The notes under the pieces were generated by a model. It ran no database searches. It was given only the letters and a program-made list of their open reading frames with translations, and was not told the DNA's origin. A DNA stretch of 26,021 bases from the NCBI GenBank assembly GCA_040143965.1, contig JASJQH010007012.1, positions 1 to 26,021 of the forward strand, read 5' to 3'. The position numbers were made by a program, and so were the translations under genes. This DNA comes from Basidiobolus ranarum. Lineage: Eukaryota; Basidiobolomycota; Basidiobolomycetes; Basidiobolales. Positions within the stretch are counted from its first letter, which is position 1; the number at the start of each line of letters is the position of its first letter. Below, one piece after another: positions 1-9,219 of this stretch.

Positions 1-90
1 ACCAATTCCTCTAATTCTCCAAACCACTTCCACCAGGCTCCCAAATACTTTAACAAGTACATGGTGAATAACCTCCTCAAACCTGCTTAA
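1..90 (+). CDS. 3' end of an unidentified protein-coding gene (partial)
   Basis: The first 87 bases read as 29 codons without a stop, ending in TAA at 88-90. The peptide is polar (Ser, Asn, His rich at first) and ends in NKYMVNNLLKPA. The start lies outside the window. Codon choice looks ordinary and the AT-rich non-coding sequence begins immediately after the stop, which fits the end of a last exon. No domain can be recognised from so little sequence. It could also be a chance open frame, as 29 codons is short. Confidence 0.35.
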   Translation, partial: TNSSNSPNHFHQAPKYFNKYMVNNLLKPA

Positions 91-1011
91 TTCTTTGGAT
101 ACAGTTTCTCTTGAAACCCCAGTTTATATTAATAATAATAAGTCCTATCTACAAGAGCTATTTATTATAGTTGATATTTTAATATCTTCCTATTAGCATA
201 CTTGGATGTCGTCAGAAACTAATGTAACCAAGTGATAAATTGTTAACAAAATTTAGATCGAGTTCTTAATCGAGCATTGCTTTGGGCAGTAAAAATGGAA
301 AAGTAAATCTACTATAAAATACCATGATAACAATATTTGGAGATATTTCACATGCGACTGTTCATATGCGACGGTTATATAAAACGAATGAGATATAGCC
401 AGTGCTCACCCCCAAATTCGGTTCCTGGCATAAATAAACAGTATTGCTTAGGATTAGGGATGAGTACCTCGAACAAACAATAGTCAGGTTAGGAAGTGTC
501 TATAAGTGTTAACCAAGTTGATTCTACTATGTATGGTGGACGAATCAAATATGGGCGAATCAAGTATTCTCCGAAAGCTTCCAAAAGTATCAACAATGAG
601 TCAAAAACTCTCCGATAAACCCCAAGAGAATCAATAGACTTGGCCAATCAAGTGAAATTTCATTCACTGAATACCCTGGAAAATCAGTAACAAGTCATAT
701 TACCGCATTCGAAGAAACTCAATTAGTAAGACAATGGCTACACCTGATAGCTACACCTGATAGCTACACCCAATAAGGTTTTAAGTGAGACTATCGACTA
801 TAGAAGGCGTTGGCCTCTCGATATTGGTGGAGAAATCTAGTTCTTTCTCTTATTCATGGGCTATGTCCTTGTAGCAAAGCACAAAAGCATTTCTGGAATA
901 TTTGGGTATTTGAGTGGTTAATTACTAATGCAGTGATCCTCTTTACTACCATCAATCCAACAAACAGAGCACACCTGTATAAAACGGTTATTTAAATCAA
1001 GCCTCAACGAT
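91..1011. other. Intergenic region with a short tandem repeat
   Basis: No convincing gene is seen. A 13-base unit (GCTACACCTGATA) is repeated about 2.6 times at 737-770. The stretch from about 810 to 995 stays open in one frame on the + strand, but it has no ATG start and no recognisable product. The region next to 1012 presumably holds the promoter of the oxidoreductase. Confidence 0.6.
978..984 (+). promoter_or_regulatory. TATA-box-like sequence upstream of the MDR oxidoreductase
   Basis: TATAAAA lies 28 bases before the ATG at 1012. If it is used, the 5' leader would be very short, or transcription may start further upstream from another site. It was identified by sequence match only. Confidence 0.35.
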
Positions 1012-2025
1012 ATGAAGGTAATTCAACAAAGAAGCGCTGGGACTAGCTCCACCCTAGAAGAAACAAATGCTCCAAAGCCTATTCCAAGTGGTACCGATAT
1101 CTTGATTCGCAATTGGGCAGTTTCCGTTAACCCTGTCGACAACTTGGCACGTTCTGGAGGGTTTAATCACCAATTCCCCATGGTACTCGGTTGGGATGGA
1201 TCTGGTATAGTGGAGGCAGTCGGAGAGGAGGTAAAACAGTATAAAGTCGGTGATGAAGTTATGTACGCAGGTTCTATCATTCGTCCGGGCTCCAACTCTG
1301 AGTTTACATTAGTTGATGAAAGAATTGTCGGTAGAAAGCCAAAAACGCTTTCATATACTGAGGCAGCAGGGCTTCCTTTAACAACTTTAACCGCCTGGGA
1401 AGCACTTGTTGAGCAACTTTCAATTCCTATTCCAGATGAAAACGGAGTCAAAAACCCCAAGACTCTCTTGATTATCAACGGAGCTGGTGGGGTTGGTTCA
1501 ATTGCCACGCAAATAGCATTGAAGGTTTTGAAACTGGAGAATGTCATTGCTACTGCTTCACGTCCAGAAACTCAGGAATGGTGTAAAAAGATGGGAGCTA
1601 CACACGTTATAAACCATCATGATGAACTCAAGCCTCAACTTGACTCACTTGGGTTAACAGTGGACTATATGTTCATCTGTCATTCTACCCAAAAATACTT
1701 ACCCATTGCCCAAAATATTGTCAATCCATTTGGGAGAATAGTAAGCATCGTCAAAGATTCGGCGACACTACCATTCACCGACCTCAGTAGAGCTTTGACC
1801 TTTTCCTGGGAAAATATGTTTGCCAAAAGTATATTTAATCACGATATGATCTCACAATCTGTAATTTTGAATCGAATTGCCGAGTTGATTGATGCCGGAA
1901 CTATTATACACACTGTTACCGAAACCTCAGAATTCTCATCAGATGCACTTCTGACTGCTTTGAAGAAAATAGAAGCTGGTTCTGTCATAGGAAAGATCAC
2001 CCTAGATATGAAGAACTGGGCGTAA
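1012..2025 (+). CDS. Zinc-independent MDR alcohol dehydrogenase / quinone oxidoreductase-like protein
   Basis: A 337-residue medium-chain dehydrogenase/reductase that is predicted to use NAD(P)H on a carbonyl or quinone substrate. The N-terminal GroES-like part carries the family signatures SVNPVD (about 38-43) and GWDGSGIVEAVG. The Rossmann part carries the nucleotide-binding glycine motif GAGGVGS at 157-163, followed by ATQIA. The Cys/His ligands of the catalytic zinc and the four-Cys structural zinc lobe of classical alcohol dehydrogenases are absent. This places it with the zinc-binding-alcohol-dehydrogenase-family proteins that are common in bacteria (about 336 residues), despite that family name. 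The length is complete, there is a single exon, and the ATG sits 28 bases after a TATAAAA. A polyadenylation-like AATAAA lies at 2065-2070. The exact substrate cannot be told from sequence. Confidence 0.9.
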   Translation: MKVIQQRSAGTSSTLEETNAPKPIPSGTDILIRNWAVSVNPVDNLARSGGFNHQFPMVLGWDGSGIVEAVGEEVKQYKVGDEVMYAGSIIRPGSNSEFTLVDERIVGRKPKTLSYTEAAGLPLTTLTAWEALVEQLSIPIPDENGVKNPKTLLIINGAGGVGSIATQIALKVLKLENVIATASRPETQEWCKKMGATHVINHHDELKPQLDSLGLTVDYMFICHSTQKYLPIAQNIVNPFGRIVSIVKDSATLPFTDLSRALTFSWENMFAKSIFNHDMISQSVILNRIAELIDAGTIIHTVTETSEFSSDALLTALKKIEAGSVIGKITLDMKNWA

Positions 2026-2751
2026 AGAGCCGTTACAGTATAGCCAATCTAACTTTTATGAGCAAATAAAGAAATTTTCACTTGGGATATTTCAAAGAAC
2101 AACTTCTGAATGAGGAGTAACTAATATGAGATTGTCGAAGATACTGGATATAGATCTATATAGGCTGAAGTCTCCCTAAAATACAGTTGAGTTTTCTGTC
2201 TCTGAAGAATGTAATGTGATCATAGATTATAGCACTTTCTATTGGAATATTGGTGGAATAATCTACACTATAATCTACACTGTTTCTATTGGAATATTGG
2301 TGGAATAATCAATACTACGAAATAATCCAGTGGTAATAAAGTAATTCATAGCCAAGAACTGGTATATCACATTCACACTGAAAGTTTGATGCTCTATATG
2401 CCGCATGCTATCAATACAGCACATGAGGAATGTCGCTAGATGAAATTCTTGTTAGGTTGCTAGCAATACTTACAAAAGCTTAGAATTGTCCATATTTATC
2501 AGAATGTTGCCAAGAGATTTCCGAATACTAGTGATATCCATATATGCGGAAAGTCGATCTATTTCTATATCAAGGCATAAGAATGATCTGTTCATCCATG
2601 TGTGTATATATTCTGTGTATATATTCTGTGTATATATTCATGTGCGTACAACGAAACAACCTCAGTCATTGGGGGGCAAGTCAAGATGATACATATATTA
2701 GGAGCTTGACAATGTGTAAATATAACTATCCCGCTCTATGACTCTTCAGCG
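2026..2751. other. Intergenic region with two direct repeats
   Basis: No gene is recognised. A 28-base segment (start TTTCTATTGG) occurs at 2236-2263 and again exactly at 2283-2310. The spacer contains a doubled ATAATCTACAC. At 2601-2639 a 13-base unit (TGTGTATATATTC) occurs three times in perfect tandem. Both look like slippage or local duplication products. Confidence 0.7.
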
Positions 2752-3030
2752 ATGGAGCCGCTAGAGACATTGATCACTGTGTTTAACCTTGAGGCGAAGT
2801 ACACAACCATACTTCGCTTTACCGTGACCTCCACAGCTAACCGTATTTTGAATGACGTTACTTCAGCCGCAACTACCGCCAATCTTGACATTGAAGAGCT
2901 CAGCTTTAAAACTGGGTCATTGACTCTAGTGGTTATAGCAAATTGCAAAAATTGGGAAGAACTTTTTCAAAGTAGTGTATATGATTTACAACTAGGCAGC
3001 AACTCTGGCACCACTGACCAAAAACCTTGA
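2752..3030 (+). CDS. Possible small hypothetical protein (92 aa)
   Basis: A 92-codon ATG-to-stop frame in otherwise non-coding DNA. The peptide has regular hydrophobic/polar alternation (about residues 8-70), no signal peptide, no low-complexity tract and no motif I recognise. The opposite strand is also open over most of the same interval (2736-2948), which lowers confidence that either frame is real. It ends about 215 bases from the convergent LPMO gene. It could be a small orphan gene, a decayed fragment, or chance. Confidence 0.22.
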   Translation: MEPLETLITVFNLEAKYTTILRFTVTSTANRILNDVTSAATTANLDIEELSFKTGSLTLVVIANCKNWEELFQSSVYDLQLGSNSGTTDQKP

Positions 3031-3243
3031 AAGTTGGTTATTTAGTTTATACTAAGTTGTATCAGACGTTGGCTACGAAGATTTTTTGTATATGTTCAAC
3101 ACCGACAGCGAAGCGGTTTTTTTGCTACATTATATAAAATATGCAAACTCCTGTTGAACTGATACTAGTAAAATTATACTATATGAATAATATAAATACT
3201 TCCCAAAATTCCGATTTTTATTTAATATTACATTATTAGCAAT

Positions 3244-4488
3244 CTAGCAGGAACCAAAGCTAATCCAAACATTTGCCCCATTATTCCCTGGCTTATCATT
3301 CTGTGACCACCACTTCGCTTCCCAGAGTTGATTGTTGTAAATCACCTTGTTTCCTCCGTTGTATGCAACATTAGACTTCCATTCAGATGTGCCAGCACAG
3401 ATGCCTGATCCTCCATCTGCGGTGGGCTTGGGTTCGTTGGTACTTGTAGATGTGGTAGGATTGATACTCTCAGTAGGCTTGGTGGTGCATGCGCCGAGGT
3501 CAATCCAAACCTTTGGTCCATTGTCTCCAGGCTTATCATTATGTGTCCACCACTTTGCTTGCCACAAGCGATCGTTATAAACTACTTTCTGGTCATTGTT
3601 GTAAGATACACCAGAGTTCCATGCAGGGGCGGTGTCACAACCATCGGACCCTACTTCAGTCGTGGGCGTAGGCTTGCTTGGCTCGGTAGTCTTGCTTGGT
3701 TCAGTAGGTTCAACAGGCTTGGTGGGTTCAGTAGGTTCAACAGGCTTAGTGGGTTCGGTAGGTTCAATAGGGTTGGTAGGCTCGGTAGGCTTGATAGACT
3801 CGGTGGGTTCTGGATCGGGCTTAGGTTCAACTGAATCTTCACCATCACTACCGTCATTCCCATTTCCATTGGTGATTTTGACTATTGGTCTGTTCTCAAA
3901 TATATCTCTACCATCATAGCCACCATTACTGAACTCAGGAATAGTGGGGTAACCTGGGAGATTGGCTACAGCAAGTTTAGGGCCACTGATGGATCCATTG
4001 GCATCGCCCTTAATCTCGATATCAGCACAATTCATGTAGTACTCTCGGTTTCCTACCTTATTGATCCAAGCCCATGCAAAGGTGGCTCTGCCACTTGGTG
4101 CTTCTGCTGGAATCTGAACATTGTAATCGAGCGATGCGATCAAGCAGTCGTCATAGACATCTTTGAGGACAACGAAAGTACTATCATCATAAGAAATGGC
4201 AAACTGGCAATGACCTCCTTCATGCGTGGCACTGCCACCAATCTTCACTGCGATACTGCTCCCAGCATTGACACTCTGCACAACTCCACCTTGACCGTAG
4301 CCACGACAAGGATAAGGCCATTTGTCAGCGTTCAGAGGCGATACCATGTCGTAGTCGGGGTTACCAGTGTAGGTAGGATTGTACTTCGACTTGCGAGGTG
4401 GTGGCTGAACCATCTCCATATGACCAAATGCATACGGAGTCAAGAGCATCAGGGCAAGGGCTTGAAGAGCTAATCTTGAGGCGGACAT
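3244..4488 (-). CDS. Secreted AA11-type lytic polysaccharide monooxygenase with two CBM5/12-like chitin-binding modules
   Basis: A 414-residue copper enzyme predicted to cleave crystalline chitin oxidatively outside the cell. I chose the ATG at 4488 because it starts a signal peptide (1-22, ending in AFG). That exposes His23 as the mature N-terminus, as the copper histidine brace requires. The frame stays open 45 codons further upstream, but that would bury the signal. The second brace histidine is His89 in GSATHEGG and the axial tyrosine is probably Tyr151 in GNREYYMNC. Both motifs match AA11. A Thr/Pro/Glu/Lys-rich linker (about 215-282) leads to two similar modules, 283-334 and 363-414. 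Each has the W..Y...KVVY..RLWQAKWW pattern of CBM5/12. It is a single exon, and a reverse-strand AATAAA lies at 3217-3222. Confidence 0.92.
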   Translation of the reverse strand: MSASRLALQALALMLLTPYAFGHMEMVQPPPRKSKYNPTYTGNPDYDMVSPLNADKWPYPCRGYGQGGVVQSVNAGSSIAVKIGGSATHEGGHCQFAISYDDSTFVVLKDVYDDCLIASLDYNVQIPAEAPSGRATFAWAWINKVGNREYYMNCADIEIKGDANGSISGPKLAVANLPGYPTIPEFSNGGYDGRDIFENRPIVKITNGNGNDGSDGEDSVEPKPDPEPTESIKPTEPTNPIEPTEPTKPVEPTEPTKPVEPTEPSKTTEPSKPTPTTEVGSDGCDTAPAWNSGVSYNNDQKVVYNDRLWQAKWWTHNDKPGDNGPKVWIDLGACTTKPTESINPTTSTSTNEPKPTADGGSGICAGTSEWKSNVAYNGGNKVIYNNQLWEAKWWSQNDKPGNNGANVWISFGSC

Positions 4489-6565
4489 AGTAATTACTGA
4501 TAAATCGGTAGTGTTAGAACCTGTCTGTAAGAACAATGAGTATGATGAATCTAAGCCTGTAGATCTTTTACTGGTTCCACTGGTTGTAGCACTCATACTT
4601 ATACTAGTCGATTCTTCAGCCATGCACCTTCACTCCCTATTGTCACACGAATCGAAAATCAACTCCACAGCAACCATCTCTCCCCACACAACGCTACTAA
4701 GGGGAGATACCATTCTCTTCCAGGAGAAAGCCAACCTGATGGTTACACTGTCGTTGGGATTTTTTCACTGTGCACACTTTTACGATAAACTATCCATAAA
4801 ATTCACCGGAATTGAAGATCTAAAAAAGCAGTCTATCCTTATCTGCGTAGTACCCAGTCCTACTGATATCTTTTTAGAGCTATATTTCCTATTTTTTGGG
4901 AAATTTCTATATCAAGACTACAAACGACACCACCCTTGGAGGAAAATGAAGAGGGATACCAACGAGCTGAAGTGCGTAGATCCTGGACTATTCGCCAAAC
5001 ATACGATTTAATGGGCTCTAACAGACTTTCTTAAGGATAGAAAACTTGGTCATTGTGCAGGGAACGTGAATAAGCAGTCACACATATGGCCAGATTACAG
5101 AATACACTTGAATGGTGATATTAACTCAGCTTTTAGAATCACCCAATCCACAATCAAGCCTATCATCATGGTATATCATTGTGGTATATCCTGCACCACA
5201 GTCATTGGTTTATCGACATTTTCGATGACTTACTTTACAGGCTGTCTATAGTGTCATGGATACAAATTATGCAAGTCAGGAGTCGGGGCATTATAGGATA
5301 GCACTGCGTAGGATTACACGAAAATAGTACACGCTACTTGGTGGTTATAGAATTTTCCATACTGCTATCTAGTTTCATTTATCGGAATACACATAGAATT
5401 CCATTCCAGTTCTCTTTTTTGTACAGGGCATTTGCCTTACCCTTTTCACCCCCACTCGGCTTTTACCAGCCAACATCTTAAACGCGTTTAGTGACATTAT
5501 GAAGTCCACTTCACCTACCACAGTTGCATAGTGACTTCAATGTATGATCTAGTACAATTACCTTTCTTTTTTTAGCCAGAGCGAAGCTCCTTTCGAATAG
5601 ATGCCTTTTGTCAGATACTATCAGCTTATCTAAGACAAGGGTCAGGGGTATATAACGGCATCTATAATGCCAATGTCTTTCTATTACTCATCTTAGGGTT
5701 AGGGGTACATTTTCTTATCTTTATATGGACTTACTCTAAATATGGGTTAGGGTTAGTAATGGGGTTTACTTTATATTAAAAATGCTTTACATGCCAATAG
5801 CATTATCCTCTGATTATATTAATGAGTAGGGCTAACATGGCCTTCTAGATCTCGAACGGCCTGACCAAGTCACATCCCAAGAATACTAGATCAATCTAGT
5901 TGCCATCTTAAACCTCCATTTTATTGGCTTCATTCATATTGGCTTCACTCATATTGGCTTCATTCATTTCTGTAGTCTGCATTCCTTAATTCTCTGCGCA
6001 CGTGGTATTCGTGCTATTGTCGCACTGTAGTTACTTGAATGAAAGTTGTAAAATTAAAGTATCATCCAAAATACTTGCAGTTACTAACGATTCTATAACC
6101 TAACCCTAATCCTTTAACCCTAATCCTTGGCTTGTAGTTATGGGCATCATTAATTAGATATAAATAATGGAAATACTGCTTATTAATGAGTATGTCAATT
6201 CTGCTTAGTTGTATACATCAGTTACTGTAACCAGTACTGCGGATCGTATATTCAATGTGTTTTGCAACTCTTTTCGAAAGATTCATCGCCAATACACATA
6301 GAAATAGAAAATCCGACAGGTAAAAACCAGTGTTTACTTCTAAACTCTGTTCAGATCTTATTCTTCCAGCTCCGATTATTGTCCAGGGATCTTGTTTACT
6401 TAGATACATGTGATTCTTCAATTGATTAAACCATCGAAAACTACAGCAAAGCCATAATAATGAATAAATCACAATCATTTAATTTATGCTCCGTTCTATA
6501 ATACTAGTAGTTGATGCAATTTGTTGCGAAAAGAATTTCTCCAAAATTGTCTATCGAATATCACC
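4489..6565. other. Long intergenic region with telomere-like tracts and a 15-base tandem repeat
   Basis: This is shared 5' space of the divergent LPMO (-) and PPR-like (+) genes. I see no gene I can support. It holds TTAGGG-type tracts at 5693-5705 and 5744-5756, and CCCTAA-type tracts at 6099-6110 and 6116-6124. A 15-base unit (ATTGGCTTCATTCAT) is repeated exactly three times, with one changed base in the middle copy, at 5923-5967. Several short open frames have no recognisable product. Confidence 0.6.
5693..6124. repeat. Short TTAGGG/CCCTAA tracts in opposite orientation
   Basis: Two tracts of about two TTAGGG units (5693-5705, 5744-5756) are followed, some 340 bases later, by reverse-oriented CCTAACCCTAAT (6099-6110) and AACCCTAAT (6116-6124). 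They resemble the fungal telomere repeat, and AACCCTAA also matches the known binding site of Tbf1-type TTAGGG factors. They are too short to be telomere remnants with certainty. Confidence 0.5.
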
Positions 6566-7636
6566 ATGACCTTTTGTAAACGTTTATATCCCAAAGTATT
6601 CCCTCAGATAACTTCTCTACACAAGGTACAACCACCAATTACCAAGAGGAATATACGATATGGATTATCTTTCATTAACAGTACTTTTGGTCGTCTTTCG
6701 AGTGAATGGAGATTAGCCCAACTTTCCGGTCGACGTGAATATTCGGTTAACCAATTTTCGAACTGTAATACTCCAACTCAACTTCGCTCACATATCAATC
6801 GATATCTTTACAAGCAACCACAGCCTATGTCTAGCTATATTGTTTCTGCTTTGTATTCGTGTAGTGATATGGCTGCCCATGCTAAAGACTCACCGCCCAA
6901 AAGAAAAGATGAAATAGATTCTTTTTTAAGTCAGGAAAAAAATGTGACTGAACAGATTTTTGAGATTGCCTCGGAACTATTTGCAAAGGTTAAAGATACG
7001 CCCGCCTTAAACCTTTCTGTATATAATGCTTATTTAGAAGTGTGTGTAAATACCTGGCAAGTCGAGGAAGCATTTAAAGTGTACAAAGATATGCGACAGA
7101 GACGATACGTACCGGAGGTAAAAACCTTTGAGTTGATGATTCTTTGCACTTTAAAAGCTCGTGATATTCACCAAGCGCTCGAAGCAGTTGAATTGGGTAC
7201 TCAAGATATTTCCCATTCCATATATACTCGTCGTCGAATGAAAGTAGGAATGCGAATGGGTATTGGAGCTTTGTGTGGTGGCTGGTTAACCATCACATTA
7301 GGAATGTTACTTCCCAACGTAGCTCATATTGAAGGTATGGGAGTAGCAGTAACGATTTTCTTTTGTCTACGCTCAGGTGCGACTGGACTTTTTTCCACCA
7401 TACCCGTTATGAAAGCGGAACAAATTCCCTTCGATATTCACACAAAATATAGGGTGAATATCCATGATAGTTTGATGGATGATATCTATAAATACTTCTA
7501 TCAGTATTTGCTTCTTCACCTACCTTCTCATGGAAACAATCCCGATTTAAACCTAGTGACTTCAGATATGAAATCCAAGGGTCTATTAGTAGATGAGCGC
7601 AGTCTGGTTGATCTGAGAAAAAGATTGTCTGGGTAA
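6566..7636 (+). CDS. PPR-motif protein with two predicted membrane segments, probably mitochondrial
   Basis: A 356-residue protein without introns. The first in-frame ATG is at 6566. The frame continues upstream only through a non-ATG start. The N-terminus is basic and rich in Arg, Lys and Ser (first about 65 residues), as in a mitochondrial presequence. Residues about 149-212 form two helical hairpins that match pentatricopeptide repeats, for example YNAYLEVCVNTWQVEEAFKVY then VPEVKTFELMILCTLKARD. Two hydrophobic stretches follow at about 231-250 (GIGALCGGWLTITLGML) and 257-277, with a short polar gap, so a helical hairpin in the membrane is likely. The C-terminal 80 residues are soluble. 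The role is unknown; PPR proteins usually bind organelle RNA. I do not recognise an exact orthologue. Confidence 0.72.
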   Translation: MTFCKRLYPKVFPQITSLHKVQPPITKRNIRYGLSFINSTFGRLSSEWRLAQLSGRREYSVNQFSNCNTPTQLRSHINRYLYKQPQPMSSYIVSALYSCSDMAAHAKDSPPKRKDEIDSFLSQEKNVTEQIFEIASELFAKVKDTPALNLSVYNAYLEVCVNTWQVEEAFKVYKDMRQRRYVPEVKTFELMILCTLKARDIHQALEAVELGTQDISHSIYTRRRMKVGMRMGIGALCGGWLTITLGMLLPNVAHIEGMGVAVTIFFCLRSGATGLFSTIPVMKAEQIPFDIHTKYRVNIHDSLMDDIYKYFYQYLLLHLPSHGNNPDLNLVTSDMKSKGLLVDERSLVDLRKRLSG

Positions 7637-9219
7637 AGACTATCTAGCCACCATATACATTCACAGTTAAACATAGCTCTACCATTCTTTGTTATCATCG
7701 TCATCATTATATAAAGCAAAATCTACCAAATTAATTAGCGTAAAATTGAAAATATCTATATTTCCTGAGCATTGCTTGGAAGATAGTAAAGTTAATCATA
7801 CGTGTATCACACCTAGCAAACAAGACGGACATGGATGCTACTGCCGGACGTAGATCCCGTCACTGTCGGTATCTTTCCAGATTTGTATGATCGCTCAAGA
7901 TTTAATATAAAGGATTTCGCTAACGAATAGAATTTGATCAATTATAAATACTGTGGGATCACCCAATAATATGTTCAAGTAAGGAGAAGGGTGAGTGAAT
8001 TCCAAAGTGAGTGAATTCCAAAGAAAGCCAAAATTTTAACAATCGAAATAAATCGCGTAAAACTATATGTCGCCTCAAACAAATCAATTTCCAGATTTGG
8101 ACTAGAGTAAACATTCCTCAAAATCTTAGAATTTGATCAGCGTCTGTTTCCTGAACATAACTCGACGGAATATTTTGTCATTCCTCCAATTCTACAACTG
8201 CCTCATTCTACCTAATCACTGCTGGATCATGAGAGCTGATCGCCAAGTACAAATCTTTTGACGCAAAGATGGAGCATTTCCAGATTTTCTATCGACAAAC
8301 AGCTTAAATGAACTTTAGGTTAGGGCCAATTGTGTTAACCTTCGATCCTTCCCAAGTAAAGAAGTCTTCCTGGTGGCGAGTGTTTACTGAACGATCGGCC
8401 TGTTCGGTTATTGGATCATGTTTGTGTTGTGAAAACTACCGTGCGTACCAAAATCTCTTTATGTGACGGAGGCTTGCTAAACCTAAAGAGCTGACCTTCA
8501 ATATATAAGGATATTATCAACAGTTGATGACAAGCCCAAAGCTATAATAATAATATGAGAAAATCCTCGGTTAATCCGTATTTACAGTCTCCGCATCATC
8601 AGAGTCTCTCTTTCTAAACTCAACAGTTTCCGAAATCCAACCCTCAAATAAATCCATTCAATAATTGGTTCATGAAAAACTTTTAAATAGATTATGCATG
8701 CGTTTCTTAGTATAGTAGAGTTTATGGAATTACGAATCCCCATTATTTCATCAATAACCTATATATCACTCATGCTATCAACAAAGCTACCCAACTTGGG
8801 CCTCTCACAGTGATGAATTTCGAGGATATTCTCAGTATGGAACAAACAACCACATCCAAATGTGGTGTAGATGGTAAAAATATTCGAACCAAGTCGACTT
8901 TGGTAAATCAGTCACTTGGCTGTTTTGGAAACTTCTCAGAGTTCAAGTGTTGTCATGCAGTCCTTCGTCCAATATGGAAATACCACTACTGTTGACATAT
9001 GCTTATCCCTCATCCAAGTAGGGGAATATCCTTCTCAATTGAGCTCAAAACATCAAGAGCCAAATAGTTGGATCTAGGTACCGATATACCACTTTGGTAC
9101 ACCAAGGATGACCGATACAACTGCGCAAGGTGTCCTTCGGGGGTATATATAAGAGAGCAACAACCTCACTTGGTATAATCGTCACTAACAACAGTTGCAT
9201 TTCTCTTAGGTTTGTAAAA
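7637..9219. other. Intergenic region upstream of the chitinase
   Basis: I see no gene I can support. A 16-base segment (GTGAGTGAATTCCAAA) is duplicated in tandem at 7991-8022. An open frame at 8810-8995 has no recognisable product or splice partner. The last 80 bases contain the presumed chitinase core promoter. Confidence 0.6.
9144..9152 (+). promoter_or_regulatory. TATA box of the chitinase gene
   Basis: TATATATAA lies 68 bases before the chosen chitinase ATG, a normal spacing for a TATA element with a leader of roughly 35-40 bases. It was identified by sequence and position only. Confidence 0.55.

Noticed and set aside
3632-3919. Open + strand frames opposite the LPMO linker (GSVGSTGLVG-type repeats)
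   Set aside because: They are the complement of the Pro/Thr/Glu linker codons and have no independent start context or domain.
4511-5011. 166-codon + strand frame divergent to the LPMO
   Set aside because: It overlaps the LPMO 5' region antisense, has irregular composition and no recognisable domain. I could not find splice partners.
5417-5509. Minus-strand ATG (5499) opening MSLNAFKMLAGKSRVGVKR followed by a GTAAGG donor
   Set aside because: It looks like a possible first exon, but no downstream exon with recognisable sequence was found on the minus strand.
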